From Acidobacteriaceae bacterium (GTDB lineage Bacteria > Acidobacteriota > Terriglobia > Terriglobales > Acidobacteriaceae): a stretch of 5,131 nucleotides of DNA. Positions 1 through 5,131 of this stretch are shown here, in pieces. The notes under the pieces were generated by a model that saw only the letters and a list, made by a program, of their open reading frames with translations, was not told the origin of the DNA and made no database searches. Numbering within the stretch: position 1 is the stretch's first letter; each line of letters begins with the position of its first letter. Location: contig PMXH01000402.1 of assembly GCA_003165855.1 (NCBI GenBank), forward strand, positions 1 through 5,131, written 5' to 3'. The position numbers were made by a program, and so were the translations under genes.

Positions 1-28
1 AGGCATACCCTGATACGAATCCTCAAAA

Positions 29-3000
29 CTAAACGGGTCCACTGGCGGTCCGGACTTCCGATGCGGTTTCCGCGCTGGCTAGCTGCTCCAGGACCGATCT
101 CAATGCGCGCAGGACTTCTTGCGCGGCTGTGGCTTTCAAAACAAACTTCAACATGCCATCCGGGGTGAACTGCGCGCCGCGCTGGGCGGAGACGAAGCGG
201 GCTAGGTGCTCGGGATCGACCGTGGCATCCTGACGGAACTTCAGGGTGACGAAGTCGCGTTTGCGTTCGATGGCGTTCACGCCGATCTTCATGCATAACA
301 GTTTTAGCGAGGCGTAGTCGAGGAGGTTGCGGACTGCGGGCGGAGGCGGGCCGTAACGGTCTTGCAACTCGGCGGCTACGTCGGTTAGTTGCGACTCGGT
401 TTCGACGCGGGCGACGCGTTTATACATTTGCAGGCGCTGATTTTCTTCGGGGACGTACTCGGCGGGAATGCGAATGTTGAGGCCGAGATTGAGCTGGGTT
501 TCGGCTTCGTCGGGACCGGCTTCACCTTTCATCTCGCGGACGGCGCGCTCAAGCATCTGGGTGTAAAGTTCGAAGCCGATGGCTTCGATGTGGCCACTCT
601 GCTCGCCGCCGAGCATGTTTCCGGCGCCGCGGAGTTCGAGATCGAGGGCGGCGATTTTGAATCCGGCGCCTAGATCGGAAAATTCTTTGAGGGCGGCGAG
701 GCGGCGGCGCGCGATCGGCGTGAGTTCGATTTCCGGTGGGAGCATTAGGTAGGCGTAGGCGCGGCGGCTGGAGCGGCCTACGCGTCCGCGGAGCTGATAA
801 AGCTCGGAGAGACCGAGGCGGTCGGCGCGGTTGATCAGGATGGTGTTGCAGAGCGGGATGTCGAGACCATTTTCGATGATCGTGGTCGAGACCAGGATGT
901 CGGCTTCGTGATGCATAAACTTCAGCATCACTTTTTCTAGCTCGCCTTCCGACATTTGTCCGTGGCCGACGATGATGCGCGCTGAAGGGACCAGAGTCTG
1001 GAGCTTGGCAGCGATTTCCCAGATGGTATCGACACGGTTGTGGACGAAATAGACCTGGCCGCCGCGCTCGAGTTCCTGCTCGATGGCCGACTGAATGAGT
1101 TTTTCGTCCCAGGCGGCGACGACGGTTTGAATCGCCATGCGGTCTTTGGGCGGAGTTTCGATGACGCTCATGTCGCGCAGGCCGACTAGGGACATGTGCA
1201 GGGTGCGCGGGATGGGAGTCGCCGACATGGTGAGCACGTCGACTTGCTTACGCATTTGCTTGATGCGCTCTTTGTGGCGGACGCCGAAGCGCTGTTCTTC
1301 GTCGACGATGAGCAGGCCGAGGTCGGAGAACCTGATGTCCTTGGAAAGAATGCGGTGAGTTCCGATGAGGACATCGATTTTGCCGGCTTCGGTTTTCTGC
1401 AGAATTTCTTTTTGCTGCTTCGCGTTGCGGAAACGGCTGATCATCTCAATTGTGACGGGGAATGGAGCGAAGCGCTGCTTGAAAGTTTCGAAGTGCTGGA
1501 AGGCGAGGACGGTGGTGGGAGCAAGCACGGCGACTTGCTTGTTGTCGTTGATGGCTTTGAAGGCGGCGCGCATGGCGACTTCTGTTTTGCCGTAGCCGAC
1601 GTCGCCGCAGAGCAGGCGGTCCATGGGCTGGGAGGATTCCATGTCGCGAATGACGTCTTTGATGGCCTGACCCTGGTCTTCGGTTTCGTTGAACTCAAAG
1701 GCCTCTTCAAACTCGCGGAACCACTCATTGCCGGGCGGAAAGGCGTGTCCGACGGCGGTTTTGCGCTCGGCGTAGAGCTTGAGGAGTTCGTCGGCCATGT
1801 CCTTCATGGCCTTGCGCACGCGAGCTTTGGTTTTGCCCCAGGCAGCGGTGCCGAGATGACTCAAGGCCGGCTTGACGCCTTCCGAGGAACGATACTTCTG
1901 CACCAGATCGAGACGAGTGAGGGGAACGTAGAGGCGAGCAGCTTCGGCGAATTCGAGCAACATGAATTCGGCGGGGCCATCGCCATGGTTGATTTCCTTC
2001 AGGCCCTGGTACTGGCCGATGCCGTGTTCGACGTGGACCACGTAATCGCCGACCTGGAGATCGCGGAAGTCGGAGAGGAAGGCGGAGACTTTGGACTTCG
2101 AGCGCTGGGGGCGCGAAGCGACCGCGTCGGATTCGTCAAACAAATCGCGAGCGCCGAAGACGGCAAGATTGGCCTCGGGGAGCAGAACGCCATCGGGGAT
2201 GTAGGCGGTGGCGAGCGTGGTGGTGAGGACCTCGCCAGCGAAGTAGCTAGTTTCGTCGGCGTAGCTTTCGCCGCCGCGGGTGCGGCTTCCAAGGCGGAAG
2301 GAGACGTTGTATTCGGTGAAAACATCGGCGAGACGTTCGACTTCGCCGGTGTTGGGGACGGCGAAGAGGACGCGTTTGCCTTCGGCGTTGAGCTTTTGCA
2401 CTTCCGCGAGCATGGCGGGAACCGCGCCGTGGAAGCGGGGTGAGGGTTGAGAGAGGAATGCGATGGCGGAAGCTTCGTCTTGCTCCGAGCCGCGGGTGAT
2501 GCCGAGATGCTCGATGTTGGCGCCGGGGAGGGCGGCAGTTTTTTTCCACCAATCGTCTGGCGGAAGGTAGAGATCTTCGGGGCGAACGAGGTTGCCGACG
2601 CCGCTGCGCTCATGAGCTTCGGCGACGCGGGTCCAGAAGCGATCGAATTCCGGTTGGAGTTGATCGGTTTCGTCGAGGAGAACGGCGGCGCGGGGAATGA
2701 GATCGAAGATAGTGCTGTCGGCTCCGGCGACGGGGGAATAAAACTCCCAGCCGGGAAAGACGTTGACTCCACCGGCGCGAACGGCGGCTTCGACGATTTC
2801 TTCGTTGCCGGTGATGCGTTTGCCACTGAGGCGAGTGTGAATTGCGGCGAGCAGATGCTCGCTGACCGGAGTTTCGGTGAGCGGGAGGAGCAAAGCTTCG
2901 TCGACGGGGGTGGAGGAGCGCTGCGAGGCGGGATCGAACTTGCGAATGGAATCGGCTTCGTCGCCGAAGAACTCGATGCGCAAGGGACGGTCGGCTTCAG

Positions 3001-3589
3001 GGGAATAGACGTCGAGGATGCCGCCGCGAGAGGCATACTGGCCGGGCATCTCGACGACGTCAGTGGAGGTGTAGCCGACGGTGTTGAGGTGAGCGAGCAG
3101 AGATTCGAGGTCGAAGGATTCGCCGCGGCGAACGGTGCGGGCGAGGTCGGCATAATAATCGGCGGAGCGAAGGCGGATGGCGGTGGCCGCAACCGGCGAG
3201 ACGACGATGGAGGCAGATCCGGTCGCAATCTTCCATAGGGCGGTGGCGCGTTGTTCCTGAAGCTCCGGGTGCGGCGAGAGATTCTGGTAGGGGAGCACGT
3301 CGCGGGCGGGGAGGGAGATGACGGACTCGGGATCGCAGGCGGCGGTGAGTTCACAGAAACCGCGAAGGACGGGAACGAAGTCTTCGACGGCGCGGTTGTC
3401 ATTGACTACAAAGATGATGGGGCGGGCGGCGGTGCGCTGAAACAGCACCAGCAGCAAGGCTTTTGCGGTGGGAGTGAGGCCGGAGACACGAATGCGCCCC
3501 GTGCCCTCCTTGAGGTGGGAGGCAACACGCGCGAAGGCGGGAAGCTTTTCTACGTCCGTGAAGAGTTCGCGGACGAAGGGAAGAAGCAT
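29..3589 (-). CDS. mfd: Transcription-repair coupling factor Mfd
   Basis: Mfd is an ATP-driven DNA translocase that removes RNA polymerase stalled at lesions and recruits UvrA for nucleotide excision repair. At 1186 aa it is full length for the family. The N-terminal UvrB-like module (about 1-350) lacks a Walker A, as expected. R188, R204 and F208 ([17 protein letters not shown]) match in spacing the UvrA-contacting R165, R181 and F185 of E. coli Mfd. The CarD-like RNA-polymerase-interacting domain is near 510-570 ([15 protein letters not shown]). The RecG-like motor has motif [10 protein letters not shown] (662-670), motif II DEEQ (763-766), motif [11 protein letters not shown] (789-796), HNRV (850-853), motif V (901-912) and motif [11 protein letters not shown] (932-940). 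The TRG region follows (about 967-1000), and the C-terminal TRCF domain is near 1040-1170. No motif is missing. The stop is TAG. The chosen ATG lies beside a candidate promoter and has no clear Shine-Dalgarno sequence, so the exact start is slightly uncertain. Confidence 0.98.
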   Translation of the reverse strand: MLLPFVRELFTDVEKLPAFARVASHLKEGTGRIRVSGLTPTAKALLLVLFQRTAARPIIFVVNDNRAVEDFVPVLRGFCELTAACDPESVISLPARDVLPYQNLSPHPELQEQRATALWKIATGSASIVVSPVAATAIRLRSADYYADLARTVRRGESFDLESLLAHLNTVGYTSTDVVEMPGQYASRGGILDVYSPEADRPLRIEFFGDEADSIRKFDPASQRSSTPVDEALLLPLTETPVSEHLLAAIHTRLSGKRITGNEEIVEAAVRAGGVNVFPGWEFYSPVAGADSTIFDLIPRAAVLLDETDQLQPEFDRFWTRVAEAHERSGVGNLVRPEDLYLPPDDWWKKTAALPGANIEHLGITRGSEQDEASAIAFLSQPSPRFHGAVPAMLAEVQKLNAEGKRVLFAVPNTGEVERLADVFTEYNVSFRLGSRTRGGESYADETSYFAGEVLTTTLATAYIPDGVLLPEANLAVFGARDLFDESDAVASRPQRSKSKVSAFLSDFRDLQVGDYVVHVEHGIGQYQGLKEINHGDGPAEFMLLEFAEAARLYVPLTRLDLVQKYRSSEGVKPALSHLGTAAWGKTKARVRKAMKDMADELLKLYAERKTAVGHAFPPGNEWFREFEEAFEFNETEDQGQAIKDVIRDMESSQPMDRLLCGDVGYGKTEVAMRAAFKAINDNKQVAVLAPTTVLAFQHFETFKQRFAPFPVTIEMISRFRNAKQQKEILQKTEAGKIDVLIGTHRILSKDIRFSDLGLLIVDEEQRFGVRHKERIKQMRKQVDVLTMSATPIPRTLHMSLVGLRDMSVIETPPKDRMAIQTVVAAWDEKLIQSAIEQELERGGQVYFVHNRVDTIWEIAAKLQTLVPSARIIVGHGQMSEGELEKVMLKFMHHEADILVSTTIIENGLDIPLCNTILINRADRLGLSELYQLRGRVGRSSRRAYAYLMLPPEIELTPIARRRLAALKEFSDLGAGFKIAALDLELRGAGNMLGGEQSGHIEAIGFELYTQMLERAVREMKGEAGPDEAETQLNLGLNIRIPAEYVPEENQRLQMYKRVARVETESQLTDVAAELQDRYGPPPPAVRNLLDYASLKLLCMKIGVNAIERKRDFVTLKFRQDATVDPEHLARFVSAQRGAQFTPDGMLKFVLKATAAQEVLRALRSVLEQLASAETASEVRTASGPV

Positions 3590-3597
3590 GCAGGATT

Positions 3598-3626
3598 ATT
3601 TTAGCAGGAGTGGGATGGGATGTCGG
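3598..3626 (-). promoter_or_regulatory. Candidate extended -10 promoter of mfd
   Basis: Read on the minus strand, TAAAAT (3603-3598) is preceded directly by TGC, giving an extended -10 element. CCGACA (3626-3621) lies 17 bases upstream and matches four of six bases of the sigma-70 -35 consensus. A start site about seven bases past the -10 would fall near 3591, only a base or two before the mfd ATG at 3589. The mfd message would then be leaderless or nearly so, which fits the absence of a Shine-Dalgarno sequence. This is pattern matching only. An alternative is that mfd is read through from the hydrolase gene upstream. Confidence 0.4.
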
Positions 3627-3643
3627 CGGCTGGGAAGAGTGGC

Positions 3644-3692
3644 CGGCGAGCTTCGCTCCGCCGGGACGGCCGAAGGCGGCCGTCTCCACATG
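3644..3692. repeat. Intergenic double-hairpin repeat, copy 1
   Basis: Two adjacent inverted repeats lie in the spacer between the hydrolase stop and the mfd promoter. The first is GAGC-TTC-GCTC (3648-3658), which extends outwards to CGGC/GCCG with one bulged base. The second is a perfect 8-base stem, GACGGCCG / CGGCCGTC (3665-3672 and 3677-3684), with loop AAGG, followed by TCCACATG. The same ordered architecture occurs at 4973-5042 in the same orientation. There is no U-tract after either hairpin, so it is not a classical intrinsic terminator, although an RNA copy would fold strongly. It resembles a dispersed REP-like element. Confidence 0.6.
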
Positions 3693-3718
3693 GCCCTTGC
3701 TCATCACGCAGTCTCTGC

Positions 3719-4603
3719 TCATCTCCGCAGCAAGGGACGCGTCAAGCAGGTGGGGCCGCCGCTGCCGTTGATGCAGAGTTCGCTGCCGGGGAAGGCGCGG
3801 AGGTCGAATCCGGCATAGCGGAGGCGGGCATTCGTGCTGTGATTTTCTTCGATGGCGAGCAGGCGGTTGTTTCCGAGGGCGAGGACGTTGCAGGCGAGGG
3901 TGTCGCGCTCGGCGGGGTCGATTTCTACGAACTGGAATCCGCGGGATTTGAGAAGTTCGACGGTTTCGACCGCGAGCCAGGGCAGATCGACCAGCGCGGT
4001 GTGGTGGTCGAGCAGGCTGATCAACGACATCAGATGCAGACAGGCGGATGGGCCGGGGCCGTAGGGTAGCGGGGCGGAAAGAACATCTACGCCTTTGGGG
4101 GCGAGCAGGGCGCGGATCTGCTGAATGCCTGCGGGGTTGGTGCGATAGCCGTGGCCGATTAGAAGCGTTTTGTGATCGAGCCAGATCATGTCTCCGGCTT
4201 CGGCGGTGCCGGGAGGTGTGATGGTGCCCAGGGTCGGGAAGTCTAGCGTCTCGCAGAACGCGGCTTGGTGCGGGGCTTCGGGCAGACGGTTTGGTTTGCC
4301 GGGACGCAGTTCGATCAAGCCGTAGTCGGTGGGAAGAGACGCGTCGTGGGCGTAGACGGCATCGAGGGAGAGATCGGGGGCAGGAGGGATCTCGATGACC
4401 TCGGCACCGGCGGTTTCCAACTCGCGGCAGAGGGCTTCATGCTGGGACTGGGATGAAGCGAAGTCGGGTGCGTGGTGGAAACCGAGGTCACGCCAGTGGG
4501 CGGCGCGCTCGGGCAGGTTCCATCCGGCTGTGCGGGGAGAACACAGCATGACGCGCTGGAGCGCGCCAGACATCGAATCGCCGTTGCAACGAGTTTTCGT
4601 CAT
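3719..4603 (-). CDS. Dimethylarginine dimethylaminohydrolase / amidinotransferase family hydrolase
   Basis: This 294-aa protein belongs to the guanidino-group-modifying superfamily (DDAH, arginine deiminase, amidinotransferase). These enzymes attack the guanidinium carbon of arginine-like substrates through a Cys thioester and a His base. Visible motifs in order are AVYAHDASL (82-90), EAGDM (135-139), GYRTN (152-156), LHLMSLISLL with the likely catalytic H190 (189-198), ACNVLAL (237-243), and SGGPTCLTRPLLR with the likely nucleophile C286 (281-293). The HD pair at 86-87 and the T before the Cys seem normal for the bacterial COG1834 DDAH-like subgroup. The substrate cannot be read from sequence: methylarginine, arginine or another guanidine are all possible. 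No signal peptide is seen, so it is probably cytosolic. The ATG at 4603 is the first possible in-frame start; an ATG at 4573 (residue 11) is the alternative. The gene lies upstream of mfd in the same direction, 129 bases away, and divergent from the DUF427 gene. Confidence 0.9.
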   Translation of the reverse strand: MTKTRCNGDSMSGALQRVMLCSPRTAGWNLPERAAHWRDLGFHHAPDFASSQSQHEALCRELETAGAEVIEIPPAPDLSLDAVYAHDASLPTDYGLIELRPGKPNRLPEAPHQAAFCETLDFPTLGTITPPGTAEAGDMIWLDHKTLLIGHGYRTNPAGIQQIRALLAPKGVDVLSAPLPYGPGPSACLHLMSLISLLDHHTALVDLPWLAVETVELLKSRGFQFVEIDPAERDTLACNVLALGNNRLLAIEENHSTNARLRYAGFDLRAFPGSELCINGSGGPTCLTRPLLRR

Positions 4604-4630
4604 TACTTCACTTCTGGCATCCTGGTCCTC
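4603..4630 (-). promoter_or_regulatory. Possible 5-codon leader ORF coupled to the hydrolase start
   Basis: On the minus strand a good Shine-Dalgarno sequence GAGGA (4630-4626) stands five bases before an ATG at 4620. That ATG opens a tiny frame, MPEVK, whose TAA stop overlaps the hydrolase ATG as TAATG (4605-4601). The hydrolase ATG has no convincing Shine-Dalgarno sequence at normal distance. A plausible reading is termination-reinitiation coupling from the mini-ORF to the main gene. It may equally be chance in a short spacer. Confidence 0.3.
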
Positions 4631-4692
4631 GCCAACGTTTCTGAAACTGCTGAGCCTGCTAGGAATCTATATGGGCATTATGGCAAAAGCAA
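4604..4692. promoter_or_regulatory. Divergent control region between hydrolase and DUF427 genes
   Basis: The two divergent start codons are separated by only 67 bases (4604-4670), so promoters for both must lie here or inside the neighbouring genes. For the minus strand, TATAGA (4671-4666) with TTGCTT (4692-4687) at a short 15-base spacing is a weak candidate that would start inside the DUF427 gene. A palindrome GTTTC-T-GAAAC (4637-4647) sits near the middle and could be an operator half-site pair. I found no convincing plus-strand promoter. All of this is weak. Confidence 0.25.
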
Positions 4693-4964
4693 TGTGGGAA
4701 GGCGCGGTGCTGGCCGAAAGCAATGCGACGGTAGAGGTGGAGGGCAATCAGTATTTTCCGCCGGATGCGATTCGTAAGGAACATTTCAAGCCGAGCGATG
4801 TGCACTCGGTGTGTCCGTGGAAGGGGACGGCGAGTTATTACGATGTTGAGGTCAACGGGAAACGCAATGCCGGGGCGGCGTGGTTCTATCCAGAACCGAA
4901 GGAGGCGGCGAAGCAGATCAAGGGGTATGTGGCGTTCTGGAAGGGCGTGACAGTGGAGAAGTAA
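4671..4964 (+). CDS. DUF427 domain protein
   Basis: This 97-aa protein is essentially one complete DUF427 (PF04248) domain. The family signature is clear: MAKAMWEGAVLAES (4-17), VEVEGNQYFPPDAI (21-34), PSDVHSVCPWKGTASYYDV (41-59) with the conserved Cys48-Pro-Trp-Lys, then AAWFYPEP (69-76) and KGYVAFWKGVTVE (84-96). The family is small, mostly beta-stranded and cytosolic, and its biochemical function is not firmly established, so no activity is assigned. There is no signal peptide or membrane segment. I chose the ATG at 4671 because AGGA (4661-4664) lies six bases upstream. The ATG at 4680, giving MAKAM, matches the usual family N-terminus but its spacing from that AGGA is too long. The open frame continues upstream to 4395 antisense to the hydrolase gene, and that part has no family resemblance. 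Confidence 0.93.
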   Translation: MGIMAKAMWEGAVLAESNATVEVEGNQYFPPDAIRKEHFKPSDVHSVCPWKGTASYYDVEVNGKRNAGAAWFYPEPKEAAKQIKGYVAFWKGVTVEK

Positions 4965-4972
4965 AAGAATCC

Positions 4973-5042
4973 TCGAGCTGCGCTCGACGGACAGCCCCTT
5001 CGGCGTTCGCCTCAGGGCAGGCTAAGGGCGGCTGTCCCCACA
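4973..5042. repeat. Intergenic double-hairpin repeat, copy 2 (convergent spacer)
   Basis: A small perfect hairpin TCGAGC-TGC-GCTCGA (4973-4987) is followed by a larger inverted repeat, GGACAGCC / GGCTGTCC (4989-4996 and 5030-5037). The larger stem can be extended by CCTT (4997-5000) pairing with AAGG (5024-5027) across a two-base bulge. Its apex contains a further small stem, GCCT / AGGC (5009-5012 and 5019-5022). It ends in CCACAGG. The order of parts matches copy 1 at 3644-3692. It lies between the convergent DUF427 and porin-like genes and could attenuate transcription from either side. On the minus strand the small hairpin is followed by GGATTCTTTT, a poor U-tract, so any intrinsic terminator role is weak. 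Confidence 0.6.
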
Positions 5043-5062
5043 GGGATCTGATGATCGCCAGT

Positions 5063-5131
5063 TTAGAACTCAACGTGGGCGCGGAATGAGGGTACGAGGA
5101 CGGGACCGCGGTCGCGGTTGTAGCCGGGGTT
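5063..5131 (-). CDS. C-terminal end of an outer-membrane protein, possibly OprB-like carbohydrate porin (partial)
   Basis: Only the last 22 codons and a TAA stop are inside the window; the rest lies beyond the right edge. The visible tail reads NPGYNRDRGPV followed by LVPSFRAHVEF. The terminal Phe and the alternating pattern of the last residues fit the C-terminal beta-strand signal that outer-membrane barrels present to the BAM machinery. The NPxYNRDRGPV...RxHxEF pattern reminds me of bacterial OprB-type carbohydrate porins, which let sugars through the outer membrane. That recognition is from memory over very few residues. The gene converges on the DUF427 gene, with a 98-base spacer filled mostly by a repeat. 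Confidence 0.5.
   Translation of the reverse strand, partial: NPGYNRDRGPVLVPSFRAHVEF

Noticed and set aside
1..28. Possible start of another minus-strand gene downstream of mfd (ATG at 6-4, GAGGA upstream)
   Set aside because: Only two codons would be visible and the GAGGA lies about 13 bases from the ATG, which is too far for a confident site. Nothing can be said about a product.
1196..2443. A 415-codon plus-strand open frame antisense to mfd
   Set aside because: It lies wholly inside the certain mfd gene. Its translation is rich in G, A, E, D and F without domain-like motifs, as expected for the antisense frame of a GC-rich gene. The same applies to the plus-strand frames at 389-673, 2447-3238 and 3251-3604.
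1999..3402. A 467-codon minus-strand frame overlapping mfd
   Set aside because: It is an alternative frame of mfd with Ser/Pro-rich low-complexity translation and no recognisable domain. The mfd frame has full family motifs throughout.
3399..3722. A 107-codon minus-strand frame across the hydrolase-mfd spacer
   Set aside because: It runs through the double-hairpin repeat and the mfd promoter and overlaps the mfd 5' end out of frame. The peptide is compositionally odd and resembles no family I know.
4395..4670. Upstream extension of the DUF427 frame, giving a 189-aa protein
   Set aside because: The extra part is antisense to the 5' end of the hydrolase gene and has no family similarity. A well-spaced AGGA precedes the ATG at 4671, and the DUF427 domain is complete from there.
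4989..5037. Classical rho-independent terminator between the convergent genes
   Set aside because: The stem is strong but has no run of T after it on the plus strand. On the minus strand the nearest T-rich stretch follows only the smaller hairpin after a gap, so I call it a repeat with possible attenuating effect rather than a terminator.

Overview
The window looks like chromosomal DNA from a GC-rich Gram-negative bacterium, and I lean towards Acidobacteriota (Koribacter/Terriglobales-like). The lean rests on the flavour of the Mfd and DUF427 proteins, a C-terminal tail at the right edge that looks like an outer-membrane barrel, and intergenic 'double hairpin' repeats of a kind I associate with that phylum. 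This is recognition from memory, not a search result.

Layout, left to right: (1) 29-3589, minus strand, a full-length mfd gene encoding the transcription-repair coupling factor (1186 aa); only 28 bases beyond its stop are visible. (2) 3590-3718, a spacer holding a candidate mfd promoter next to the start codon and the first copy of a two-hairpin repeat. (3) 3719-4603, minus strand, a dimethylarginine dimethylaminohydrolase / amidinotransferase superfamily hydrolase (294 aa) with its acidic, His and Cys catalytic motifs intact. (4) 4604-4670, a 67-base divergent spacer with a possible 5-codon leader ORF and a short palindrome. (5) 4671-4964, plus strand, a complete single-domain DUF427 protein (97 aa). 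(6) 4965-5062, a convergent spacer almost filled by a second copy of the two-hairpin repeat. (7) 5063-5131, minus strand, the last 22 codons of a gene whose tail resembles an outer-membrane barrel protein, possibly an OprB-type carbohydrate porin.

The genes do not form an obvious single pathway. Mfd is a housekeeping DNA-repair protein with its own candidate promoter. The hydrolase and DUF427 genes are divergent and could share control through the short spacer. The porin-like gene converges on DUF427. I found no CRISPR array, tRNA, rRNA, insertion sequence, integrase or toxin-antitoxin pair, and no evidence of a new multi-gene system. The most interesting non-coding signals are the paired intergenic repeat and the start-site architectures of mfd and the hydrolase gene.
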